Shown here: one piece after another, positions 1 to 9,705 of the stretch
How the letters are laid out: the number at the start of each line of letters is the position of its first letter
Numbering within the stretch: the stretch's first letter is position 1
Assembly (NCBI GenBank): GCA_002104895.1
Contig: MCFG01000047.1
Location: 1 to 12,500, forward strand
Length of the DNA: 12,500 nucleotides
Reading direction: 5' to 3'
Source of the DNA: Anaeromyces robustus
Taxonomy: Eukaryota; Neocallimastigomycota; Neocallimastigomycetes; Neocallimastigales; Neocallimastigaceae
The notes under the pieces: model-generated
The model's input: only the letters and a program-made list of their open reading frames with translations
What the model was told of the DNA's origin: nothing
The model's database searches: none
Position numbers and translations under genes: made by a program

Positions 1-345
1 TATTTTTTTTTATTAATATTTAATATTTAATTAGTTTTTAAAACTTTTTATTTTTATATATCAACATTAAAAAGTATTTTTTTTTTATTAATAATACTTT
101 TATTTTTAATTATTATTGTTATTTCTACTATTATTATTTATGAACGTTTGTCTTTTAATTTTTTATTTTTTTTTTCTTATATTCTTATTTATTTATTTAT
201 TTTTTTTATATTCTTTATTTTTATTTCTTTTGTATAATATACACTTTATATTAAGTCTTGATTTTGTTTCCATTTTTTTTACCTGTAAAATAAAAAATAG
301 TTAAAAGCTGATATAAAAGATTAAAATATTATTATTTAATTATTT

Positions 346-367
346 AATAATAATAATAATAATAATA
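346..367. repeat. (AAT)n microsatellite
   Basis: About seven uninterrupted AAT units in non-coding DNA. Confidence 0.85.
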
Positions 368-895
368 AAAACCTTTATGATATATAAAGTTAAAAATATA
401 ATTATTTTATTATTAAATAGTTTTCTATTATTATTTAAAAATAACTTATTAGTAAAGTTATTTATAGTTTTTTTTTTTTTTTAAACCATAGGACTTTCTA
501 ACTAGATTAAAAATATCCCCCTTCTTCATTTATAATCTTTTATTTTATATTAATTAAATAATAATTAAAAAAAAAAAAAAAAAGAAATAATAAATATTAA
601 ATAATAAATATTAAATAATATATAATATATATATAATATTATATTAATATTAAATAAATTTAATTTAATGTTAGTATATAATAAATTTAATTGTTATATA
701 TATTTACGTATAATATATATAAATATATTATATATTTATATTAAAATTTATTTACTTATTATTTATTATCTATTTATTTATTATTTATTATTTATTTATT
801 TTTCTTTATTTATTTATTTATTTTTCAATTTAATATATTAATATATATTAATATATATTTATATATGTATTTTCTTAAGGATAAATTATAATAAC

Positions 896-896
<1 letters not shown>

Positions 897-932
<36 letters not shown>

Positions 933-949
933 CATAATAATAATAATTA
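897..949. repeat. (AAT)n microsatellite with one interruption
   Basis: A run of about seventeen AAT units, interrupted by a C near position 933. The following ATTATTATT forms the inverted partner, so the tract could fold back on itself. It is non-coding on both strands. Confidence 0.85.
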
Positions 950-1310
950 TTATTATTTTATATTTTAATTATATTATATTATTCTTATTTTATTTTATCA
1001 TATTTTATTATGAAATGAATATATTAATAATTAATATATATTTAATATATTATATATTAATTATTAAATATTTTACAATTTGTATTAATATTTTTTTTTA
1101 GGATTATTCTTATTATTAAATAAATAAGTGAATGAATATATAAATTATTAATAAATTATATAAATTATTGAATAAAAAATAAGGAATGAATAATAAATTA
1201 ATAATATTTTTTAATATATTATTATTAATAATAATATAATTTATTATTATATTACATATAAATTTGTAATATTTATTTATAATATTTATTTATAATAATT
1301 ATTTTTTTTT

Positions 1311-1350
1311 ATATTTTATATTTTATATTTTATATTTTATATTTTATTTT
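1311..1350. repeat. 7-bp tandem repeat (ATATTTT)n
   Basis: Four to five near-perfect head-to-tail copies of ATATTTT, followed by a degenerate continuation to about 1370. It lies in intergenic DNA with no coding potential. Confidence 0.75.
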
Positions 1351-1380
1351 TTATATTTTATTTTTTTGGTTACAAACATA

Positions 1381-1635
1381 TTTCTTTTTTTCCTTTTTAT
1401 TATTTATTGTATTTTTTTTTTTTTTTTTTTCTTTTCTTTTTTAAAAAAACTAAATTTAAATAAAAGAAATTATAATAAAAAAATAAAAAAAAATAAAAAA
1501 AAAAAAATAAAAAAAAAAAAAATAAAAAAATAAAAAAAAATAAAAAAAAAAAAAACAAAAAAAAAAAACAAAAAATAAATTCATTATAAAAAAAATAATA
1601 AATAAAAATAAAATAAAATAAAAAAAAACATATAT
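1381..1635. repeat. T-rich tract switching to A-rich tract
   Basis: Bases 1381-1442 are nearly all T with a few C. From 1442 to 1635 the same strand is nearly all A with scattered T and C. The change is abrupt, and the two halves are roughly complementary, so a long imperfect hairpin is possible. No ORF or known element accounts for it. Confidence 0.7.
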
Positions 1636-2670
1636 ATATATATTTATATATATTTTAAATATCGAAGAAATGCCTTTAATATTTTAAAATACAATAATAA
1701 AAATAAAAAACAAATAATGATATACTTAATAAAATTTATCCATTATTAACTATTTGGAAATATAATCAATTATTAACATTATTATATAATTCAAATTATT
1801 ATAATACATTATATTTTTTTATAATAAAACAAAAACATAATCAATAATAATTATTATAATAATCATTTACCGTTCAAAATATTAAAATAATAAATTTTTT
1901 TTCACAATAATTATTATTTTTAATTATAATTAAAATAAATCTATAAAAATATATATATATATTTCAAGATAAAAGTTAAAAATAAATATTATATATTAAT
2001 ACAATAAATATTTTTATCTCATTTTATTAATATTATCAGTCAATTTTTAACTTTAAAATAACAAAAGAAATTCAATTTATATTTAATAATTGAAAGTTGT
2101 TATAAATATAATATATATATTACTTTTTAATTTTTATTTTTATTATTATTTCTTTTATTTAATATTTAATATATATTAAATAATAATATAAAAAAAAGAA
2201 AAAAAAAAGAAAAAATAAAAAAAAAATAAAAAGAAATAATAACAATTAAAAAAAAATAATAAAAAAAAAAAAAAAAAATTAGAAAATTTAAATTTAATAT
2301 TAATTATTATTAATATTAAATAAATTTTATTAAAAAACTTTTCCCAATATTTGCAAATAAAATGTTCTTTGATTGAACTATATTATTTTTTTTATTTCAA
2401 TATAATGTAAAAAAATATATCCATATAATACAATTTAATTATATAACAATAACAATAATTATTATAATATCTAAAAACGTTAATAAAATCAATTATATTA
2501 TTTTTTCTATTCATTATTATGTTAATAAGTAAAATTTCTATAATACAGTAATATATATTTTTAAAAAGAAACCATAATAATAAATCAAGACCAAAAAAAA
2601 AAAAAAAAAAAAAAGAAAATTATTAATTAATAAAATTATTCCATAATTCTTTTTTGAAAAATTCTTTTCA

Positions 2671-2690
2671 ATTAAACTTTATTAAACTTT
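2671..2690 (+). repeat. Tandem 10-mer just upstream of the membrane-protein gene
   Basis: Two exact adjacent copies of ATTAAACTTT end 49 bp before the start codon at 2740. They lie in the expected promoter or 5' UTR. A regulatory role is only a guess, because short AT-rich repeats are common here. Confidence 0.4.
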
Positions 2691-2739
2691 ATATTATATA
2701 AATGTTTTACATATAATAATAATAATAATAATAATAAAA

Positions 2740-3786
2740 ATGAACAATAAAAAAATGAAAAAGATTTTTTTATTAATACTATTATTAGAAAGTATAAATT
2801 TTTCATTTTCAATAAATGAAGGAACATTTAGAAATGTTCTAGGTAATAATGAAAAGGCTATGGAATGTTTTCGTAATCCTAAAAGAGCTGATACAGCTGT
2901 TGATTGTAGAAAAGTATCCAAGTACATGATAGCACTAAAGTAACTATTAGTAACTTAAAATATAGATTTGATAGTTTATTATTATTAATAATAACAATAG
3001 TATTATTATGAAACTATATAGTATTAAATATTTAAATTAAAAATTTAAAAATCTTTGCTATAAAGTATTAATTTAATGTATAAATTATTAATATAATCAT
3101 TTTATAATTTTTTTTTTATTAATTTTTAAAACAATATAGTGATGGAGTTGATGTCCTTAATTCAGATCATGCTAAGAATATAATGGCAGCAATCAAAGCT
3201 GATTCATGGGAAGTTCCAGTGCTGTAAGTATCAATATATTAAAAATAATATATTTTTTATGTAACATTTAAAAGAGAATATATGAAATACAATAAAATAA
3301 AAATAAAGATAAAAATATTAAAAAAGAATTCTTTTTGATAATTAATTAATACATAATATAAATAGGAATTTTCAAGATTGTGCAATAGATTCTAAAATTT
3401 TTGAAGCAACACCTCCACCCCAAGTTCATCGAATGTAAGTAAAAAATAAAATAATAATTATTATATATTTATTATAAATAATTATAATACAAATATATAT
3501 ATATAATTATATATAATATTTATTTATTTATTTATTTTTTACTATACTTTGATAAACCTTTATATATAGTATATTATCAAAGAATATTGCTTTAAAAGAG
3601 TCACCAATAAATATACCTGATAATTTTATAAGTAATTTAACATCTTGTCCATTTCAGAGTGATGATAATATAAAAGTTAATAATTGTTCTGCCAAATTAA
3701 AAAATATATGTTCATCAAATATCAGTTGTGTTGGTAAGTTTAAGATATAATCAATTAAATAAATAAATAAATAATTAATTAATTAA

Positions 3787-3829
<43 letters not shown>

Positions 3830-5100
3830 GTAAATAAATAAATAAATAAATAAATAAATTATTATAATATTAATATAATATATATATAATAAAATTAATT
3901 AAATTAATAAAGTTTCAAAAGTTAATAATCAACCTGTAAATCCACAACCTAATAATACACCAGTATTAGCTACATCAACAACAAACCTTGTAACTACAAG
4001 TATAAATAATATAATTACCACTCCAACAAATATAAATTCTAATGATACCATAAATACAAATAGTACCCTTATTAATGATAAAAATAATAGTACAATATCA
4101 AATAATGAAAGTGTAAATCCAATTAATGTAGAAAATGTAGATAGTCCTAATAATAACAATAATAATCCAGATAACTCAAATCATATAAAATCATTAATTC
4201 AAACTTTCTTATTAGGTTTATTTACTTCTTTTGGTATATTAGTATTATTACTAATAATATTATGGTTTGTACAAAAAAATTCAAAAAAGAGTATTGTAGG
4301 ATTAAAGAAATTAACTGAAAATCATGAAAGAAAACCATTAGTAAAAGGTGAAAAATCACCTTCATCATCTATAAATGATTCAACATCAACCAACGATTAT
4401 GGTACTCAATCAACGCAATCTAATTACGCATTATCAAATTCAAGTCAAACTTCATATTCCACACAAGCAAAACATAAAAGATATTTATACGTATTTGATG
4501 ATGGTTCAGTAATGATGTCAAAGTCACTAAATTCTAATAATTTAATATTACAAAGTAATGCTTTAAGTTCTCAAAATTCATATACATCACCTTTAAATCA
4601 TAATTCTATACCTACAAACTTTGCTACAATATCATCTAATACAAATAATATTGGTGGTAAGTTTTTTATTGTTTATTATTATTATTAATTATTATTATTA
4701 TTAATTATTATTATTTATTTTATAATAAATGTATTATTATTTTATTTGACATTAATTTATATGTATATCTATATATCTATATATAAATATATAAATTTAA
4801 TTATTAATTATGTATTATTATTTATTATTAATTAATAATTTTTATTATTTAGTCCGATCATCATTGAATTCATCAAATATTCCTACTTTGACAAGAAATT
4901 CAAAACTTACAATTTCAACTACATCTAATAGTAACAATATAAACCGTTCTTCATTATCACCAATAAGTCCGGCAGATTCAACAACAAGATTAATAAATAA
5001 TAGAAATACGATATCAATTACTATACCACAACAAACTCATACCAATCATATCAGTTCATATACGGATAAACATTCAAGTGGACCATATTCTGCAACTTAA
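2740..5100 (+). CDS. Putative type I single-pass membrane protein, unknown family (6 exons)
   Basis: Exons: 2740-2939, 3140-3223, 3366-3434, 3570-3733, 3913-4656, 4853-5100. Joined they give 1509 bases, 502 residues plus stop, with frame kept at every junction (intron phases 2,2,2,1,1) and GTAA donors throughout. The start is the first ATG after an AT-rich leader, and it gives a clean signal peptide (about 1-24, Lys-rich start then Leu/Ile/Phe). The ectodomain (25-269) has seven Cys (43, 56, 100, 144, 157, 165, 171), sequons such as N140-L-T and N156-C-S, and a Thr/Asn/Ser-rich stalk from about 175. One transmembrane helix spans about 270-292, followed by Lys-rich NSKKS. The tail (about 293-502) is Ser/Asn/Thr-rich, with one structured-looking patch, KRYLYVFDDGS, near 361-371. 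The architecture recalls fungal cell-surface sensors, and residues 95-143 are weakly LRR-like. I recognise no family. An alternative acceptor 9 bp downstream (exon 5 from 3922) is also in frame. Confidence 0.85.
3755..3860. repeat. (AAAT)n tetranucleotide array in intron 4 of the membrane-protein gene
   Basis: A long run of AAAT/TAAA units fills more than half of the 179-bp intron (3734-3912). It is broken by an AATT-rich patch near 3773-3785 and by a single G at 3830. Length variation here would change intron size without touching the splice sites. Confidence 0.9.
4147..4170 (+). repeat. AAT/AAC-rich tract encoding an Asn run
   Basis: Within exon 5, AAT and AAC codons encode a run of six Asn in the stalk, just before the transmembrane helix. 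This is typical of AT-rich genomes, where AAT repeats spread into coding sequence as poly-Asn. Confidence 0.7.
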
Positions 5101-5184
5101 TTTTTTTTTTTTTTTAAAATCCACTTCTTATTAGAAATTATCATGAATTTTATGATTAGTAGGGTTTTTATTTTTTATTTTTTT

Positions 5185-5190
5185 AATAAA
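5185..5190 (+). terminator. Possible poly(A) signal AATAAA
   Basis: AATAAA lies 85 bp after the stop codon at 5100 and runs straight into a 26-A tract (5188-5213). It follows a GC-richer 3' UTR stretch containing a small ATCAT/ATGAT inverted repeat. Its position suits 3' end formation, but AATAAA is frequent by chance in DNA this rich in A. Confidence 0.4.
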
Positions 5191-5495
5191 AAAAAAAAAA
5201 AAAAAAAAAAAAAGAAAAAAAAAAGAAGGATATGGAAATCAATAATATTATATTTATATATATATATAAACTAAAAAATTATATATATATATAACTTTTA
5301 TTTCCTTTCTTTTTTAGTCTGTTTATTATATTTTATTTTCTTATTTTTATATATTTTCTATCAATTTTCTTTTTTTTTTTATATAAACTTTAAATCTATT
5401 TAAAATTAATATATATATTATATAGAAATAAATTATAATTAAGTAAAATATACAAAAAATATTTTTTTTATAATTTTTTTTTTTAAATCTTAAAA

Positions 5496-5525
5496 TTATA
5501 AAGGCATTTTTTATAAAGGCATTTT
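5496..5525. repeat. Exact 15-bp tandem duplication
   Basis: Two adjacent copies of TTATAAAGGCATTTT. The unit contains GGC, unusual for this spacer, which makes the duplication more noticeable than the surrounding A/T repeats. Confidence 0.75.
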
Positions 5526-5677
5526 TTTTTTTTTTAGAATAATATAGATAATAAATATTTTTTATGTTTATTAAAATATTTTTCTAATTATTTAACTTAT
5601 ATAATAACGTAAAAATAATATATATATGAAAATACTTATAGAGAAAATATTTTTTTTTTTTTTTTTAAAAAAAAAAT

Positions 5678-5797
5678 ATAATATATTTTACATATATTAT
5701 TAACGTTATATATAAAGAAAAATTTAAAAAAAAAAAATTTTTAAAAAAAAAAAAAAAAAAAAATAGTAATAATAATATATTTTACATATATTATTAA
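5678..5797. repeat. Duplicated 26-bp near-palindromic element
   Basis: An identical 26-base string occurs at 5678-5703 and 5772-5797. Each copy contains TAATATAT, a 5-base spacer TTTAC, and ATATATTA, which are 8-bp inverted-repeat arms. T and A homopolymers flank and separate the copies, and a degenerate relative follows near 5853-5880. No coding sequence is involved. Confidence 0.7.
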
Positions 5798-5814
5798 ACA
5801 TTAACATATATAAA

Positions 5815-5815
<1 letters not shown>

Positions 5816-5849
<34 letters not shown>
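5816..5849. repeat. Poly(A) tract of 34
   Basis: An uninterrupted run of 34 A in the convergent spacer. It could be a relic of a reverse-transcribed transcript or simple slippage. No retroelement body or target-site duplication is evident. Confidence 0.9.
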
Positions 5850-5852
<3 letters not shown>

Positions 5853-6684
5853 CTATATTATTAATATATTTAACATACAAATATATAAATAATATAAAAT
5901 AACAATAAATAAATCATCTTTTTTTGAAAAAAAAAAAAAAAAAAAAACTCTTGTTTTTTTCTTATTCTTTAATATATTTGTGTAATTATTACTTTCTTGA
6001 TAGAGAAAATATAATAATGATAAAAATAATAATAATAATGAATTTACACTTTTTATTATTATTATTATTCCTAATTCATTTATATATATTTATTAACAGG
6101 TATGAATATTTTTTTTTTCTTGTTACATATATAATAATAATGAAATTATATAATTTTATTTATTATTAAAAAAAAAAATAAAAAAAAAAAAAGGAAGAAA
6201 ATGACAAAAATATTATATAAAAAATAAAAGTAAAATATGTCTATATATTTGTACTTAAATTATTATATATATATATATATATTTATATCTATATTTAAAT
6301 ATATATATGTATAATAATTCATTTTTATTTATTTTTTTTTTTTTTTATTTTTATTTTATTTTATAAATAGTTTTTATTATTATTATTATTATTATTATAT
6401 TTTTTTTATTTTATTTTTTATTTTATCAATTCTTATTAATAATAATTTTATTTAATTATTATTATTATTAATTTTTTTTTTAAAACTTTTTTTAATTATT
6501 TATTATCATTTATTTAATTAATATTATTTGTTTGATGGATTAATGATAATGTTTATTCTTATTATTTTATTATTTATTTGCAAAATATTGTTATCTATTA
6601 ATTTTTTTTTATATTTTTTTTTTATATATTTTTTATATATTTTTTTTTTATTTTTTTTATTTATTTTATATTATTTTTCTATTA

Positions 6685-7023
6685 TTAATTGCCACCAGAG
6701 AATAAGAAAATAAGAACAACTGGTAAGATATACATCCAATATTTACCAAAGAAACCCTTTTCAGTCATTTGTTTCTTTGCTTGTTCTCTTTTGAAGAATG
6801 TTAATGATGCTAAATGTGGTCTAATGAGATAAATTTTTAATAATAATATATAATCATATATAATAATATATAATAATATTGAGATTAATATTAAATTAAT
6901 TATTAAGATTAATATATAGATAATATTTATACATAATATTATATCATATTTATATATAATATAATAAATGTTTAAATACAATTTGTATATAGAAATGAAA
7001 AATATTCATTATTATTTATTTTA

Positions 7024-7064
<41 letters not shown>

Positions 7065-8465
7065 TTTCTTACCTTTGTCCTTGTTCTGTTTTTAAAACTC
7101 TAACAGAAGTTTCAAAAGCATCACCAGCAGGTATATTATCCTTTATTATAATAATTTATATTATTTGATTATAATAAAATAACAATAATAATAATATATT
7201 TCATTGGTTAATATATATATATATTTTTAAAATTTATAATTATTATATTTTATTATATTTATTTGTTTATTTGTTTGTTTGTTATAATTTTTTTTAATAA
7301 TTTAATAATTATTTTAGTTGGATATTTATATTCATATATATATATATATTTACTTTAATTTCTTCTGGGCAATTGCTCTTTTCAGTGAAATAATCAGCAA
7401 ATAATACTTTGCCTAACAAAAAAAAAAGAGAAATTTAAAAGGTAAAAAAACAATAAAATAAAATAAATTAAATATTTGTATTATATATATTCATTTAAAA
7501 TATGAAATAAAAATAATAAATTTAAATTTTTGAATTATTAAAATTATAATTATAAATTATTCTAATAATAATAATAGTAATAATAAAATTTTCAACATAT
7601 TATACCTTCTTTATTAAGATGTAATACTATTTCATCCTTAAATTCAGATTCTAATAAAAAGCACTAATAATTTATATACATATTATATTATTAAATATTG
7701 TCGTTTGTTTGAAATGTTTGTTTATTTTAATTTTTTTTTTTTTTTTAATATTTTAATAATATGAAATTTATCGTCTTTATTATTCAATATATATCTTTAT
7801 ATAAAAATATATATATATTGAAAATAATAATTATAGTAGCAATGATAATTAAATTTTTTTAAAAAAAAAAGAAAGAAAAAAAAAGAGCTTACAGCTTGAG
7901 TATAAGATGAAGATAAAGTATTTCCATTATTATCACGAACTTCAATTAAATATAAATCATTTTTATTAATTTTTGCATTTAATCCTGAATTTTCTACACC
8001 CTTATATTTTCCTATTTGAGATTTTTCACTCTTTAATGTAATATCACCACGTTTTACAAAATCTTTTTGAGAAGCTAATTTATGCATAACTTGAAAGTTA
8101 AGTGGTTCCTATTTATAAAAAAGAAAAAAAAATAATAATAATAAAAAACATTAATAATATATATTTTTATCGTAAATTATTAATATAAATGAATATGAGA
8201 AAATAAATTAAAATTAAAAATAAAAAATAATAATAATAAAAATAATCTTTTATTATTATTATTATTTATATATATAATTTTGTCATTGATATTGTCCAAA
8301 TAAATATATATATAAAATTTAATTTTTTATATGATGGATTTTCCAATCTTTTAAATCATTAATTGGTTCTGATTCTGATAAATATAACATTATTATAAAT
8401 TTATTATATTATATAATATGTTTATATTTTATATATTGCATCTTTAAATAATTATTTATTTTGAA

Positions 8466-8504
<39 letters not shown>

Positions 8505-8711
8505 ACAAATTTTATTTTCATCATTGTCATTTATCTTTTTGTAACTAATTATTTTTTTCTTATTTCATATAATATAAAATATATGAATATAAATATGAAT
8601 AATAAAATTTAATTAATCAATTACACTTTCTTCATCGTCCTCAACTTTTTTACAAAGAACAGAAGCTATTAATAATAAAGTTCCTAAAATATATAATAAA
8701 TTTAATTTCAT
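6685..8711 (-). CDS. EMC10: ER membrane protein complex subunit 10 (6 exons)
   Basis: Exons in reading order: 8711-8625, 8108-7893, 7663-7606, 7412-7354, 7140-7073, 6820-6685. Together they give 624 bases, 207 residues plus stop, intron phases 0,0,1,0,2. EMC10 is a lumenal subunit of the EMC, the ER insertase for tail-anchored and multi-pass membrane proteins. Residues 1-20 are a signal peptide (hydrophobic, ending SVLC). The lumenal beta-rich domain has the family's FVKRGDI motif near 45-51. It also carries the pair of Cys opening CFLLES (about 102) and in SNCPEE (about 135), which match the conserved lumenal disulfide. The end carries the family signature FFGKYWMY followed by a short hydrophobic C-terminal anchor (ILPVVLIFLF). 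Length fits the family (yeast about 205, human about 262). Five introns in so short a gene is dense. It is convergent with the membrane-protein gene and divergent from U1-70K. An exon-like copy of its N-terminus lies in intron 1. Identification is firm; the exon 1 donor (8624) is the least certain boundary. Confidence 0.93.
8319..8374 (-). pseudogene. Exon-like segment in EMC10 intron 1 (cryptic or dead exon)
   Basis: Read on the minus strand from a CAG acceptor (8375-8377), this segment encodes SEPINDLKDWKIHHIKN and then TAA. That resembles the real junction of exons 1 and 2, which reads SEPLNFQVMHKL: both have SEP, a hydrophobic, N, then an aromatic, a polar, I/V, a residue and H. Its composition is plainly coding-like inside an intron that is otherwise almost pure A/T. 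No GT occurs on this strand between the segment and about position 8149, so it lacks a usable 5' splice site and cannot be a normal internal exon. It may be a decayed duplicate exon, an alternative terminal exon giving a short secreted peptide, or a real exon whose donor is lost to a sequence error. Confidence 0.45.
8468..8503. repeat. Poly(T) tract of 36 in EMC10 intron 1
   Basis: Thirty-six consecutive T on the plus strand, so poly(A) in the EMC10 transcript. It is the longest homopolymer in the window and lies between exon 1 and the exon-like segment. Confidence 0.9.
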
Positions 8712-9591
8712 TTTGATTTTCTTATTGTTTTATATACTCTATTCTATCTATTCCTTTTTATTTTAATTAATTAAATTGATTTTATTATTATTATTTTTTT
8801 TGTTTTTTTTGTTTTTTATTTTTCCAATTATTTTATATGTCTTTAAATAATAAATAATATAAAATAATCTCTCTCTTTTTTTTTTTTTTTCTATTTCTTT
8901 AAATTGTTTATTATTTTTATTTTGATTATTCAATTCTTATTTTGGATATAAACAAATATTATTCAAAAAGAAGAAAAAAAAAATTGATATGATATTAATA
9001 TAAATAAATAATTTTTTTTAATATATATTTTTTTTGATGTGTAAAAAATTATTATATAATAATTATTCTTATTATTATTATTATTTTTTTTTTAAATCTT
9101 TTTTTCTAATTTATTCTTTCTACTATGTAAATTAAATAAATATAATAAACTAATTTAAATAAATTGTATAAATATAGTTAATATAAAGTAAATAAATAAA
9201 TAAATATAAAATTAATAAAAAAGTATTGATTGTGTAATATTAATATATTAATATAAATTTATTTAGTTCTATGGATTAAAATCTTTTTAATTTTTATTTA
9301 ATTATTTAGAGATCTACATAAAATTAATGTAAAAAAACAATAAAAATAAAAATAACATGATTATCATAAATTTATTTATTTATTTATTTATTTAATTTAA
9401 TTTTTTTTGTAATACTTTATACTTAAAAAACTATTTTTTTTTTTTTTGAAAATATTTATTTATAATAACATTAAATATATTTACTTTAATATTTTTTATT
9501 TATTTATTTAATATAAAATTAAATTAATTTAAATATAAAATGATGATTATAATAAAAATAAAATAATAAAATATAAATTATTATATATATA

Positions 9592-9599
<8 letters not shown>

Positions 9600-9622
<23 letters not shown>

Positions 9623-9624
9623 TT
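9600..9624. repeat. Poly(T) tract of 25
   Basis: An uninterrupted T run in the divergent promoter region, 16 bp before a strong inverted repeat. Long dA:dT tracts exclude nucleosomes in other fungi, so a role in promoter openness is possible but not shown. Confidence 0.85.
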
Positions 9625-9640
9625 ATAAAAATAAATTACT

Positions 9641-9705
9641 AATTTTTGTAGTTAAAATTAAAAAAAAAGAAATTATTTTAAAATTAATTTTTAATTACAA
9701 AAATT
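9641..9705. repeat. Imperfect inverted repeat (hairpin-capable)
   Basis: The left arm at 9641-9662 begins AATTTTTGTA. The right arm at 9684-9705 is its reverse complement with one mismatch and one bulge, and the loop is about 21 bp. Arms of about 21 bp with that level of pairing stand out even in AT-rich DNA, because the G/C positions pair too. Confidence 0.6.

Larger units (their letters stand above)
1..2739. other. AT-rich intergenic region upstream of the membrane-protein gene
   Basis: No coding exon could be supported here on either strand. The DNA is almost only A and T: homopolymer runs, AT dinucleotide stretches, AAT and AAAT repeats, and a T-rich to A-rich switch near 1440. Short open frames such as the Phe/Leu/Ile-rich one at 116-304 are what random T-rich DNA gives. 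Slightly GC-richer patches lie at about 484-535 and 2340-2385, the latter containing a TTTGCAAA palindrome. The last few hundred bases must hold the promoter and 5' UTR of the gene starting at 2740, but TATA-like strings are everywhere and none can be singled out. Confidence 0.8.
5101..6684. other. Convergent intergenic region
   Basis: This lies between the stop of the + strand membrane-protein gene and the stop of the - strand EMC10 gene, so it contains both 3' UTRs and terminators and should need no promoter. It is dominated by long A and T runs and TA repeats. Small ORFs at 5924-6169 and 6528-6713 translate to Phe/Leu/Ile/Lys-rich strings and are not credible genes. Distinct content is limited to a likely poly(A) site at 5185, a 15-bp tandem repeat at 5496 and a duplicated element at 5678 and 5772. 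Confidence 0.8.

Noticed and set aside
116-304. Plus-strand 62-codon ORF, Phe/Leu rich
   Set aside because: Composition is that expected from T-rich DNA read in any frame; no motif, no GC rise.
2694-2927. Minus-strand ORF of 77 codons
   Set aside because: It is antisense to exon 1 of the membrane-protein gene, which has a clear signal peptide and consistent splicing.
3929-4159. Minus-strand hydrophobic ORF of 76 codons
   Set aside because: It is the reverse of the Asn/Thr-rich stalk in exon 5; complementing ACA/AAT codons yields Val/Leu/Ile strings.
5185-5213. Processed retrocopy ending in poly(A)
   Set aside because: The gene upstream has five introns, so it is not a retrocopy; the A tract follows AATAAA but similar tracts are everywhere in the window.
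5924-6169. Plus-strand Lys/Phe/Ile-rich ORF
   Set aside because: It begins in a poly-A run and reads through A/T repeats; nothing coding-like.
6528-6713. Plus-strand ORF MFDGLMIMFIL...
   Set aside because: It lies mostly in a T-rich 3' flank and overlaps the antisense of the last EMC10 exon.
6968-7168. Plus-strand ORF across EMC10 exon 5
   Set aside because: It is antisense to a well-supported EMC10 exon and otherwise intronic TA repeats.
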